A stretch of 7,003 bases of DNA, from the NCBI GenBank assembly GCA_028101445.1, contig JAOHKR010000028.1, forward strand, positions 1-7,003, given 5' to 3'. Below the pieces are notes generated by a model. The model worked only from the letters and a program-made list of their open reading frames with translations, did no database searches and was not told the DNA's origin. Both the position numbers and the translations under genes were made by a program. Shown one piece after another: positions 1 to 6,910 of this stretch (the stretch's first letter is position 1; every line of letters begins with the position of its first letter). The DNA comes from Candidatus Pelagibacter sp. Its GTDB lineage: Bacteria > Pseudomonadota > Alphaproteobacteria > Pelagibacterales > Pelagibacteraceae.

Positions 1-401
1 ATATTATCTGTAACCGAACAGGTAATTTAACGATTGATAAAAACCGATCTTGGTTAGTTAAAAAAAAACTTGATTTAAAAAAAATGAAAAAGGCTATCAA
101 TTATTTTTATGGAACCCATAATTTTTCTGCTTTTAGAGCAGCTTCATGTTCTGCTAAAAGCCCAATAAGAACCATAAGTAAAGTAAATATTAAAAAGGGA
201 GGAGATAAAATAATTGTGACATTTGAATCTAAATCTTTTTTACAAAAACAAGTAAGGTCTATGGTTGGTTGCTTAAAATATGTTGGAGAAAACAAGTGGA
301 AACCAGAGAAAATAAAGCACATTATTGTTTCAAAAAAAAGAAAGCTATGTGCTCCTCCAGCTCCGGCTGACGGACTTTATTTAAGTAATGTTATATATTG
401 A
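1..401 (+). CDS. truA: tRNA pseudouridine synthase A, C-terminal part (5' end outside window)
   Basis: TruA isomerises uridine to pseudouridine at positions 38-40 of the tRNA anticodon arm in the cytoplasm. The frame is open from base 3 and gives 132 residues ending in TGA at 399-401. The Met codon at 84 is internal, because the residues before it (NRTGNLTIDKNRSWLVKKKL) already match the family. Visible C-terminal-domain landmarks are GTHNFSAFRAASC and SAKSPIRTI, then QVRSMVGCLKYVGENKW, and the closing APADGLYLSNVIY, which matches the usual family ending near APxxGLYLxxVxY. The catalytic aspartate lies in the missing N-terminal half. The gene is convergent with the nine-gene minus-strand array. 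In many alphaproteobacteria truA instead follows dapE on the same strand. The 3' end looks intact, with no frameshift. Confidence 0.95.
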   Translation, partial: IICNRTGNLTIDKNRSWLVKKKLDLKKMKKAINYFYGTHNFSAFRAASCSAKSPIRTISKVNIKKGGDKIIVTFESKSFLQKQVRSMVGCLKYVGENKWKPEKIKHIIVSKKRKLCAPPAPADGLYLSNVIY

Positions 402-466
402 GACTTACTATTTTTAAATTAAAAAAAATTTATTTACTTACATCACCAATTATTAAAAATTTGATA
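402..466. other. Convergent intergenic spacer, truA / SET gene; no clear terminator
   Basis: These 65 bases separate the converging ends of truA and the SET-domain gene and are almost entirely A/T. The only inverted repeat I find is TAAATT (415-420) with AATTTA (427-432) around an A6 loop. It is a 6-bp stem of only A-T pairs, flanked by A/T runs on both sides. It is too weak to call an intrinsic terminator with confidence, although it is placed where a bidirectional one would be expected. No RNA gene or open frame of note is visible. Confidence 0.5.
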
Positions 467-940
467 TTATGAATTTCTTTTTTTATTTCGTTTTTTTTTA
501 GATTTTTTTATTCTCCACCTTGAGCCTTCTCTGACTATATAACCACAGCAACTTTTTGATCCACATTTACACGGAAATTGTTTGTAATCTTCATCAAAAC
601 TAAACCCATAGTCATAAGATAATTCTTCACCTTTTTTTATATTTCTTAAAGAAAAGATCCATAATTTCAATCCTTTTCCATCCACCTCACAGTTTGGTTC
701 GCAAGAGTGATTTATTAATCTTGCAGTATTGTATTTAAAATCACCGTCCAAATCATATCTGTTATTAATATTAAATAGATAAATTGCTTTGTCATTATCG
801 TATTTAGGATTTCTCTCTGTTTCTTTTTTTGTGATAAGTTTTCCTTTATAATAAATAATTCTTGTTCCTGCTTTTATATTTTTCGCTGCGTAAACACCTT
901 GATTATCTATTTTAGATTTTTTTACTTTGTAAAGACTCAT
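467..940 (-). CDS. Small SET-domain protein-lysine methyltransferase
   Basis: This 157-residue protein is essentially a bare SET domain, predicted to transfer a methyl group from S-adenosylmethionine to a lysine side chain of a protein. Landmarks are the N-terminal GVYAAKNIKAG (15-25, SAM-side motif), ARLINHSCEPN (73-83, the pseudoknot NHSC motif), GEELSYDYGF (104-113, with Tyr111 at the catalytic tyrosine position), and a post-SET cluster C124-x-C126-x4-C131 that normally binds zinc together with the NHSC cysteine (Cys80). The tail 141-157 is very basic, 11 of 17 residues being Lys/Arg, and could contact nucleic acid or an acidic partner; that is inference. The ATG overlaps the dapE stop by 4 nt (ATGA), so translation is probably coupled. 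It ends the minus-strand array. The substrate cannot be read from sequence; ribosomal or nucleoid proteins are possible. The family is certain, the role unknown. Confidence 0.88.
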   Translation of the reverse strand: MSLYKVKKSKIDNQGVYAAKNIKAGTRIIYYKGKLITKKETERNPKYDNDKAIYLFNINNRYDLDGDFKYNTARLINHSCEPNCEVDGKGLKLWIFSLRNIKKGEELSYDYGFSFDEDYKQFPCKCGSKSCCGYIVREGSRWRIKKSKKKRNKKRNS

Positions 941-2091
941 TTAAAATATTCTTCAAGAATATCATGGTAAATCTTTGTAAGATTTTTTAAATCTGAAAGA
1001 GAAACACATTCATCAACTTTGTGCATTGTTTTATTTACTAAACCAAATTCCAAGCAGGGAGCAATTTTTCGAATAAATCTTGCATCTGAAGTTCCTCCCG
1101 TAGTAGAAAATTTAGGTGTTATTTTTGTAACTTTTTTTATAATTTTTTTTGCCATAAAAATAGTTCTTTCGGGCTTAGTAAGAAAAGAATCCCCGTTAGC
1201 TATAAATTGTATTTTAAAATTACATTTATTTGATTTACAGATGTTTTTAACTATTAAGTTAATTTTTTTTTTAAGTGAATTAGCATTATGAAAATTATTA
1301 TACCTTATATTAAATTGAGCTGTAGCTCTTGCAGGTATTACATTGTGCGCTTTATTATTAACATTGATAGCTGTAAATTCAAGATTTGATGGTTGAAAAT
1401 TTTTGTTTCCTTTATCTAGTTTTTTTTGTTTAAGTTTTTTACAAATACTTACCAATGTATTGATTGGGTTATTTGATAAATGAGGGTAGGCAACATGACC
1501 CTGGACTCCAGAAATTTCTATTTTTCCTGACAAACTTCCTCTTCTTCCAATTTTTATCATCTCACCAAGCTTATTTGGATTAGTGGGTTCTCCTACTATA
1601 CAAAAATCTATTTTTTCTTTTCTTTTTTTTAGGTACTCAACAACTTTTTTAGTTCCATTGATTGCAAAACCTTCTTCATCACCGGTTATCAAAAAACTTA
1701 TAGAACCATTAAATTCTCCTTTTTTTAAGAATTTACTCACAGCTGAAACAAAGCAAGCAATTGAGCTTTTCATGTCATTAGCCCCTCTGCCTATTAAATG
1801 ATTTTTTTTAATAGAAGGCTTGAAGGGATTTACAGTCCAATCTTCAATATTTCCTGGTGGAACTACATCAGTATGACCAGCATAACATAAATTTGGACTT
1901 TTTTTTCCAAGTCTAGCGTACAAATTTTTAATTGGTTTACTTTTTTTATCTTTAAATTCTAAAATTTTACAAGTAAATCCTAAAGACCTTAGTTGTTTGC
2001 TTAAAAAATTAATAGCTCCAGCATCCTTAGGTGTTATACTGGGAAATTTTATAAGATCTTTAGCTAATTTTAGTTCATTAATGTTAGCCAT
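937..2091 (-). CDS. dapE: Succinyl-diaminopimelate desuccinylase
   Basis: DapE hydrolyses N-succinyl-LL-2,6-diaminopimelate to LL-diaminopimelate and succinate, in the succinylase branch that supplies lysine and the peptidoglycan cross-linking residue. It is a dinuclear zinc M20-family enzyme of the cytoplasm. The 384 residues are full length. The metal and catalytic set is present: AGHTDVVPPG with His73 and Asp75, GRGANDMK with bridging Asp106, GDEE with general base Glu139 and ligand Glu140, GEPT with Glu168, and MHKVDE with His357. The central GRRGSLSGKIEISGVQGHVAYPH (182-204) begins the lid/dimerisation domain, and TTGGTSDARF (330-339) is the substrate-pocket motif. The start is fixed by the 1-nt TAATG overlap with the dapD stop; AAGAG lies a few bases upstream as a modest ribosome binding site. 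The stop overlaps the SET gene by 4 nt. DapD is made from the gene just upstream, and succinyl-DAP aminotransferase must be encoded elsewhere. Confidence 0.97.
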   Translation of the reverse strand: MANINELKLAKDLIKFPSITPKDAGAINFLSKQLRSLGFTCKILEFKDKKSKPIKNLYARLGKKSPNLCYAGHTDVVPPGNIEDWTVNPFKPSIKKNHLIGRGANDMKSSIACFVSAVSKFLKKGEFNGSISFLITGDEEGFAINGTKKVVEYLKKRKEKIDFCIVGEPTNPNKLGEMIKIGRRGSLSGKIEISGVQGHVAYPHLSNNPINTLVSICKKLKQKKLDKGNKNFQPSNLEFTAINVNNKAHNVIPARATAQFNIRYNNFHNANSLKKKINLIVKNICKSNKCNFKIQFIANGDSFLTKPERTIFMAKKIIKKVTKITPKFSTTGGTSDARFIRKIAPCLEFGLVNKTMHKVDECVSLSDLKNLTKIYHDILEEYFK

Positions 2092-2918
2092 TAGTCTCTT
2101 AATAAATCATTAATTGAAGTTTTGCTTCTCGTTTTTGAGTCAACTTTTTTTACGATTACAGCACAATAAAGTGACGGACCGTCAGGATTTTTTTTATTAG
2201 GCAACGTACCTGGCACAACCACCGAGTAAGCAGGAACTTTTCCATAAGAAATTTCACCTGTTTCTCTATCAACTATTTTAGTTGATGCACCTATATATAC
2301 TCCCATTGAAATTACAGCTCCTTCTTCTACAAGAACACCTTCTGCGATTTCAGAACGAGCACCAACAAAACAATTGTCTTCAATAATTACTGGACCAGCT
2401 TGTAATGGTTCAAGCACTCCACCTATTCCAGCTCCTCCAGAAATATGACAATTTTTTCCAACTTGAGCACACGAACCAACAGATGCCCAAGTGTCTATCA
2501 TCGTGCCTTCATCTACGTATGCTCCAAGATTAATAAAACAAGGCATTAGAACAGCATTTTTTGCAATAAAAGAACCTTTTCTCACAACCCCATTCGGGAC
2601 ATGTCGATATCCAGCATTCTTCCAATCTTCTTCTTTCCAATTAACAGATTTCCCTGGAACTTTGTCATACCATGAAGTGTAAGGGCCTCTAAGAATTTCC
2701 ATTTTATTTATTTTAAAACTTAAAAGTATTGCTTTTTTAACCCATTGGTTAACTACCCAAGAGCCATCTTTTTTTACAGCTACTCTAATTTTACCCTGAT
2801 CGGTTAATTCTATAGTTTCTTTTATTGCATTAATAATTGATTTATCGGAGTTAGCGTTTATTTTTTCTTTAATATCGAAAGCTTCGTTAATTATTTTTTC
2901 AAATTTATCTAAATTCAT
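2091..2918 (-). CDS. dapD: 2,3,4,5-tetrahydropyridine-2,6-dicarboxylate N-succinyltransferase
   Basis: DapD transfers succinyl from succinyl-CoA to tetrahydrodipicolinate, the committing step of the succinylase lysine/diaminopimelate pathway. The protein has 275 residues, close to the usual ~274. An N-terminal helical domain (about 1-105) is followed by a left-handed beta-helix of hexapeptide repeats (about 106-235; for example [20 protein letters not shown] and the [15 protein letters not shown] stretch) and a C-terminal region with [16 protein letters not shown]. Asp142 (MIDTWASVG) and Glu190 (GARSEIAEG) sit where the catalytic Asp and Glu of characterised DapD enzymes fall. The protein should be a homotrimer. 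The ATG lies inside the end of the HAD gene (14-nt overlap) and is supported by the strongest ribosome binding site in the window. The stop is shared with the dapE start as TAATG. Confidence 0.97.
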   Translation of the reverse strand: MNLDKFEKIINEAFDIKEKINANSDKSIINAIKETIELTDQGKIRVAVKKDGSWVVNQWVKKAILLSFKINKMEILRGPYTSWYDKVPGKSVNWKEEDWKNAGYRHVPNGVVRKGSFIAKNAVLMPCFINLGAYVDEGTMIDTWASVGSCAQVGKNCHISGGAGIGGVLEPLQAGPVIIEDNCFVGARSEIAEGVLVEEGAVISMGVYIGASTKIVDRETGEISYGKVPAYSVVVPGTLPNKKNPDGPSLYCAVIVKKVDSKTRSKTSINDLLRD

Positions 2919-3570
2919 TTATCTCCTTTAAAAAGTTTGCTAAATTTTTTGTTTTATAATTAATAAATTCAGAATCTGAGTATTTAGCAGCCCAAGGTTC
3001 ATCATTTTCTATCCAAACTGTTTTCATTCCTAATTCATGTGCTGGTTTTAAATTTCTTGCAATATCTTCAAAGAATATACAGTATTGTGGCTCTATTTTG
3101 AAATTTTCTATTACTTTTTCATACGGCTGTTTAGAGGGTTTGGGAACAAAATCAGAGTCTACAATATCAAATACACCATCAAAAAGCTTTTCAATACCAA
3201 TCCTTTTTGTAACATTTGCTGCGTGTGCTTTTGACCCATTAGTAAAAATAATTTTTTTACCATTAAGTTTTGCAATTTCTTTTTCTAAAGGTTTGTTTTT
3301 TTGTAAAAAATTTAAATCAACGTCATGAACAAACTCTAAGAACTCATTGGCATCTATTTTATGATTTTTAATCATACCATTTAGCGTCGTATTATATTCA
3401 TGAAAATAATTTTTTTGAATTTCTTTTGCTTCTTCAATACCGACATTAAGTTTGTCAGATATAAACTTTGACATTTTTTTATCTACTTGATCAAATACTT
3501 TTGTGTCCCCTGAATACAAGGTATTATCTAAATCAAATAACCAATATTTTATATTTTTTAAGTCTTTCAT
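2905..3570 (-). CDS. HAD-superfamily phosphatase, pyrimidine 5'-nucleotidase-like
   Basis: This 221-residue protein is a cytoplasmic haloacid-dehalogenase-fold phosphatase. Motif I is [10 protein letters not shown], with nucleophile Asp13 and acid/base Asp15. Motif II is IIFTNGS, with Thr110. The conserved lysine is in VPKPS (Lys144), and motif IV is FFEDIARNL (Glu168, Asp169). A helical C1-type cap lies between about 20 and 100. The DLDNTLY start and FEDIARNL motif are typical of the SDT1-like pyrimidine 5'-nucleotidase subfamily, so removal of phosphate from UMP/CMP-like nucleotides or related small phosphates is likely; the natural substrate is not shown by sequence. The start shares 1 nt with the argB stop (TAATG), and the end overlaps dapD by 14 nt. 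A HAD protein between argB and dapD recurs in alphaproteobacteria, but no phosphatase step is known in either pathway. Confidence 0.88.
   Translation of the reverse strand: MKDLKNIKYWLFDLDNTLYSGDTKVFDQVDKKMSKFISDKLNVGIEEAKEIQKNYFHEYNTTLNGMIKNHKIDANEFLEFVHDVDLNFLQKNKPLEKEIAKLNGKKIIFTNGSKAHAANVTKRIGIEKLFDGVFDIVDSDFVPKPSKQPYEKVIENFKIEPQYCIFFEDIARNLKPAHELGMKTVWIENDEPWAAKYSDSEFINYKTKNLANFLKEINEFR
2923..2928 (-). promoter_or_regulatory. Strong Shine-Dalgarno for dapD
   Basis: On the minus strand AAGGAG lies 4 nt before the dapD ATG, inside the last codons of the HAD phosphatase gene. Most other starts in the array have weak or no such motif, so dapD probably initiates independently as well as by coupling. 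It also confirms the dapD start despite the 14-nt overlap. Confidence 0.8.
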
Positions 3571-4436
3571 TACCTTATTAAAGTTCCAGCACCTGTGTCA
3601 GAAAATATTTCATTTAATATTGAGTGTGATTTTCTACCATCCATTATTACAACACCTCTTACACCATTGTTTACCGAATCTAAGCATGTGTTAATTTTAG
3701 GTATCATTCCACCAGTAATAGTTTCGTCTTTAATCATATCCAATATTTTTGAAGATGAAATTTCTGATATTAATTTTTTGTCTTTGTTTAAGACACCTTC
3801 AACATTAGTCATTAAAAGTAGTCTTCTAGATTTTAAAGATTTAGCTATTGCTCCAGCAGCTGTGTCGCCGTTAATATTATAAACTTGATTATCTTTTCCC
3901 AAACCTAGCGGAGCAACAACAGGTATTTGATTATTCTTTATTGACTCATTTATTATATTATTATTAATTTTTTCAGGAATTCCGACAAAACCGAGTTCTT
4001 CATTTTCAGGAGATACATTTATAATATTTTTAGTTTTTGTATTTATCGATATAGCTTTTGAGCCTTTTTTATTTAAGGAATTTACAATATCATTATTAAA
4101 ATCAATTAGCACTTTTTCAACTATATCAATAATATTTTTATCTGTAACTCTTAAGCCTTTGATAAATTTAGTGACAATATTTGATTTCTCGAGCTCCCTT
4201 TTAATTCTCGGCCCACCTCCATGCACAACAACTATAGAGAGACCTAATTTATTTAAAATACCAATGTCTTCAATAAAATTATTAAATATGCTTCTATCAA
4301 TCAGAACATTGCCCCCATATTTAATTACAATGGTTTCACTTTTGTACTTTTCAACATATTTATTTATATTACTTATATCTGGTGCAGATGAAGGCCAAAT
4401 TTTTTTGATTTCCTCTAAAGAAATATTTTCAGACAT
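3570..4436 (-). CDS. argB: N-acetylglutamate kinase
   Basis: ArgB phosphorylates N-acetyl-L-glutamate with ATP, the second step of arginine biosynthesis. The 288-residue amino-acid-kinase fold shows VIKYGGN (Lys39, ATP phosphate contact), VVVHGGGPRI (glycine-rich loop, 69-78), GLRVTD (Arg96, substrate carboxylate), YNINGDTAAGAIAKSL (Asn187 and Asp191), LLMTNVEGVL, and GGMIPKI (Lys247). Each matches a known functional residue of the E. coli enzyme. There are about 31 residues more at the N-terminus than in E. coli (IWPSSAPDISNINKYVEKY precedes the fold), and the end is HSILNEIF...GAGTLIR. Both features are typical of hexameric, arginine-inhibited kinases, so feedback control by arginine is likely. 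The ATG directly abuts the yidC stop (TAAATG); there is no clear ribosome binding site, which suggests coupling to yidC translation. Confidence 0.97.
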   Translation of the reverse strand: MSENISLEEIKKIWPSSAPDISNINKYVEKYKSETIVIKYGGNVLIDRSIFNNFIEDIGILNKLGLSIVVVHGGGPRIKRELEKSNIVTKFIKGLRVTDKNIIDIVEKVLIDFNNDIVNSLNKKGSKAISINTKTKNIINVSPENEELGFVGIPEKINNNIINESIKNNQIPVVAPLGLGKDNQVYNINGDTAAGAIAKSLKSRRLLLMTNVEGVLNKDKKLISEISSSKILDMIKDETITGGMIPKINTCLDSVNNGVRGVVIMDGRKSHSILNEIFSDTGAGTLIR

Positions 4437-6140
4437 TTAATTTGTCTTAACGGTAGTATTTTTATTAATTACCCATTGTTGAGCAATTGTTAAAATATTA
4501 TTTATAGTCCAATAAACAACTAGCCCTGATGGAAAGGAAGCTAAAATTATTGTTAAAAAAAGAGGAAAGAATGCAAAAATTTTTGCTTGAATAGGATCTG
4601 TAGGAGCAGGATTTAGTTTTTGTTGAACCCACATTGATGCGCCCATTAAAATTGGCCAAATTCCAATAATCATAAAACTAGGTGGGCTCCAAGGAATTAA
4701 CCCAAATAAATTAAAAATAGAAGTAGGATCTGCAGCTGATAAATCTTGAATCCAACCAAAGAATGGTTGATGCCTCATTTCTAGAGAGATAAACAACATT
4801 TTATAAATAGCAAAGAAAAAGGGTATTTGTATTAAAACTGGCAAACAACCTGCAGCAGGGTTAATCTTTTCTTTTCTGTATAAAGCCATCATCTCCTGTT
4901 GTAATTTTACCTTATCGTCTTTATGAAGCTCTTTTAGTCTTGTCATTTCAGGTGTCACAGCCTTCATTTTTGCCATTGATCTGAATGAAAAATTCGCAAG
5001 CGGAAAGAATAAAGCTCTAATAGCTAAAGTTATTAAAACAATTGCAATTCCAAAATTTCCTGAAAATTTAAACAAATAATCAATCACAAAAAACAAAGGT
5101 TTGGTGAAAAAATAAAACCAACCCCAATCTATAACTAGATCTAATTTATTTATATTTTGTGACTCTGCATAATTATCAATCGTATTAACTTCTTTTGCAG
5201 CCACAAATAGTCTAAAATTGCTAGATCCTTTCGAAGAAGTGTTAATTTTTATAGGATCATTGATTATATAGTTGGCTTTAAAAGTATCTTTATACTGGAA
5301 AGTTGATTTAAAATTTTTTCCTTTTTCAGGAACTATAACTGCCATCCAATATTTATCTGTAATTCCTAACCATCCTTCATTAGCCTCTCTGACGATTTTA
5401 TTATCTTCTACATCATCATAATCATCTTCTTTCAGTTCGTCGTTAAAAACACCAATAAAACCTTCGTGAGAAATATAAAAATTTTGAATGTCATCTGGAA
5501 TTTTATTTCTTGTAATTTGAGCATACGGGTAAAGCTCTAAACTTTTTGATGAATTATTTTGAATTTCTTGACTAATTTTAAATAGATATTTTTCATCTAA
5601 TTCAATTTTTTTTTTGAAAATTATTCCTTCTTTATTATCCCATTTGATTGTTACTGGAGATTTATTAGTTAATGTTCTGTTTCCTTCCACCTCCCATTTA
5701 GAATTTTTTGTTGGTACTTTAATATTATTTCCAATACCAGCCCATCCGGACTCGACAAAAAATCCATTTTCTGACTGTGATGGATTTAAAAATTCAATAT
5801 TTTTTTTACCATCAACTTTTTGTTTGTGATTCTTAAATGATATATCATCTATTAGCCCACCTTCTAAAGAAATTGATCCAACAATATTTTCATTCTCAAT
5901 TTTAATTCTATTTGATTTATTAATAGACTCTTCTCTAGAAAGTTTTTTTTCTACATTAATTTGATTTATAGACGGAGCTTGATTTGTATTTGGTGTAATT
6001 GAGTCTTCCGTTTTCTGTTGTATTTGATTATTTGATTTTAAATTTTGATTATCTTTTTTCGGTGTTTCAAAAAAAGCTCCCCAAAAAAGTAAAACTGACA
6101 TCGACAAAGCGATTGCTACAAATACATTTTTATTATCCAT
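4437..6140 (-). CDS. yidC: Membrane protein insertase YidC (Oxa1 family)
   Basis: YidC inserts and folds inner-membrane proteins, alone or with the Sec translocon. The 567 residues follow the Gram-negative layout. An N-terminal membrane anchor spans about 6-24. A low-complexity Asn/Gln-rich linker (about 25-80) and a beta-rich periplasmic domain run to about 335. The conserved five-helix core spans roughly 361-556. Arg375 in ITLAIRALFFPL is the arginine of the hydrophilic groove. The cytoplasmic hairpin (about 385-430) contains the MTRLKELHKDDK and MALYRKEKINP motifs, and NPAAGCLPVLIQIPFFFAIY and FPSGLVVYW are classic core signatures. A run of acidic residues at 239-247 (DDYDDVEDN) in the periplasmic domain is a small oddity. 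The start lies within the end of yidD (8-nt overlap), preceded by a purine-rich stretch. The stop abuts argB; engB, which commonly sits between them in alphaproteobacteria, is absent here. Confidence 0.98.
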   Translation of the reverse strand: MDNKNVFVAIALSMSVLLFWGAFFETPKKDNQNLKSNNQIQQKTEDSITPNTNQAPSINQINVEKKLSREESINKSNRIKIENENIVGSISLEGGLIDDISFKNHKQKVDGKKNIEFLNPSQSENGFFVESGWAGIGNNIKVPTKNSKWEVEGNRTLTNKSPVTIKWDNKEGIIFKKKIELDEKYLFKISQEIQNNSSKSLELYPYAQITRNKIPDDIQNFYISHEGFIGVFNDELKEDDYDDVEDNKIVREANEGWLGITDKYWMAVIVPEKGKNFKSTFQYKDTFKANYIINDPIKINTSSKGSSNFRLFVAAKEVNTIDNYAESQNINKLDLVIDWGWFYFFTKPLFFVIDYLFKFSGNFGIAIVLITLAIRALFFPLANFSFRSMAKMKAVTPEMTRLKELHKDDKVKLQQEMMALYRKEKINPAAGCLPVLIQIPFFFAIYKMLFISLEMRHQPFFGWIQDLSAADPTSIFNLFGLIPWSPPSFMIIGIWPILMGASMWVQQKLNPAPTDPIQAKIFAFFPLFLTIILASFPSGLVVYWTINNILTIAQQWVINKNTTVKTN

Positions 6141-6402
6141 TAGAATTTTCTTTTTTTAAATTATTTTTATTAGGAACAAAATCTAAACTGGATCCTCCGC
6201 CTAATAATTTAATAGGATGACAACTCAAAATTCTCTTCACACCCATGTAGGACCCTTTTGATAGGCCAAATTTTTTAAGTGACTCAATATAATATTCTGA
6301 ACAAGGTGTTAAATATCTACAATTATTCCCAAGCAATGGAGAAAAAATGTATTTATAAATTTTAATAAGATTGATCTTAAATTTAATTAATAATTTTATC
6401 AT
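6133..6402 (-). CDS. yidD: Membrane protein insertion efficiency factor YidD
   Basis: YidD is a small membrane-associated helper for insertion of membrane proteins, usually encoded between rnpA and yidC as here. The 89 residues begin with a basic, amphipathic helix (about 1-20), then YIFSPLLGNNCRYLTPCSEY (17-36), which carries the family cysteines Cys28 and Cys34, GLSKGSYMGVKRILSCHP (46-63, Cys61), and GGGSSLDFVPN (68-78) in place of the usual G-Y-DPVP ending. Only the VP of that last motif is clearly kept, a mild divergence. The start lies 20 nt inside the end of rnpA and has no clear ribosome binding site, so it probably depends on rnpA translation. The 3' end overlaps yidC by 8 nt. The exact biochemical role of the family is not settled. 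Confidence 0.94.
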   Translation of the reverse strand: MIKLLIKFKINLIKIYKYIFSPLLGNNCRYLTPCSEYYIESLKKFGLSKGSYMGVKRILSCHPIKLLGGGSSLDFVPNKNNLKKENSNG

Positions 6403-6751
6403 TTAATTTTATTGTCTTAAAACACTTTTCCATCAAAGGCATTAATAGACTTTGTTTTTGCAAATAAGCATTTGATTTACCGAAAACTATATAAGTATAA
6501 TCTTTACTAATTGCACCTCTTTTTTTTAGTAGTTTTTGCACAATTGCTTTTAATTTTCTTCTTATTTTGTTTCTTTTTACAGCATTTCCAATTTTCTTTT
6601 TCATAACAAAACTAACGATTAAATCTTCTTTGTATTTCGGCTTGTAAAAATTTTTTGCAGCAAAAATTGAAAAAAATTCTGAGTGAACTTTTTTTTCTTT
6701 CAATATTTTTTTAAATTGGTAGCTTTTCTTTAAACTCTCAAGCTTAACCAT
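6383..6751 (-). CDS. rnpA: Ribonuclease P protein component
   Basis: RnpA is the basic protein subunit that binds the RNase P RNA and helps it cleave the 5' leader from precursor tRNAs. The family signature is clear: KKKIGNAVKRNKIRRKLKA, containing the RNR-type RNA-binding helix, lies about 50 residues in, preceded by ..DLIVSFVM. The product is strongly lysine-rich. I chose the ATG at 6751 (122 residues, beginning MVKLESLKKSYQF). An in-frame TTG at 6757, directly after the rpmH TAA, would add two residues (M-K) and cannot be excluded. Neither start has a good ribosome binding site, so reinitiation from rpmH is likely. It overlaps yidD by 20 nt. The rpmH-rnpA-yidD-yidC order is one of the most conserved in bacteria and confirms the identification. 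Confidence 0.95.
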   Translation of the reverse strand: MVKLESLKKSYQFKKILKEKKVHSEFFSIFAAKNFYKPKYKEDLIVSFVMKKKIGNAVKRNKIRRKLKAIVQKLLKKRGAISKDYTYIVFGKSNAYLQKQSLLMPLMEKCFKTIKLNDKIIN

Positions 6752-6757
6752 CTTCAA

Positions 6758-6892
6758 TTATGTTGAGATGGTCTTTCGGCCTTTAGCTCTTCTTCTGGCA
6801 ATAAGCTGTCTACCAGTTTTAGTAGCCATCCGCGCTCTGAAACCGTGCCTTCTTTTTCTAACTAAATTGCTTGGTTGATAAGTTCTTTTCAT
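6758..6892 (-). CDS. rpmH: 50S ribosomal protein L34
   Basis: L34 is a small basic protein of the large ribosomal subunit. Reading the minus strand from the ATG at 6892-6890 to the TAA at 6760-6758 gives 44 residues: it begins [20 protein letters not shown], continues [20 protein letters not shown], and ends TIST. This is a near-textbook L34: the KRTYQPS start, the HGFRARM core, GRQ, and the RRRAKGR tail; the length is normal (44-46). It is the first gene of the minus-strand array and is followed 6 nt later by the rnpA ATG. The upstream 50 nt hold the only obvious promoter space for the array. There is no strong Shine-Dalgarno in front of the ATG (CTTTAAATATTT). Confidence 0.98.
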   Translation of the reverse strand: MKRTYQPSNLVRKRRHGFRARMATKTGRQLIARRRAKGRKTIST

Positions 6893-6910
6893 AAATATTT
6901 AAAGGTATAT

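Noticed and set aside
107..322. Minus-strand open frame of 71 codons inside truA
   Set aside because: Antisense to the conserved truA C-terminal domain; no motif.
415..432. AT-only inverted repeat between truA and the SET gene as an intrinsic terminator
   Set aside because: The stem has only six A-T pairs and no G-C pair; in DNA this AT-rich such repeats are frequent by chance. It is mentioned in the spacer entry only.
1019..1291. Plus-strand open frame of 90 codons inside dapE
   Set aside because: It is antisense to conserved dapE coding sequence, has no recognisable motif, and is hydrophobic only because it mirrors lysine-rich coding on the other strand.
3595..3882. Plus-strand open frame of 95 codons inside argB
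   Set aside because: It lies wholly antisense to the conserved argB C-terminal domain, including the GGMIPK and LLMTNVEGVL motifs; no family resemblance.
4159..4440. Plus-strand open frame of 93 codons opposite the argB start
   Set aside because: A shadow of the argB N-terminal half, with no ribosome binding site or family motif.
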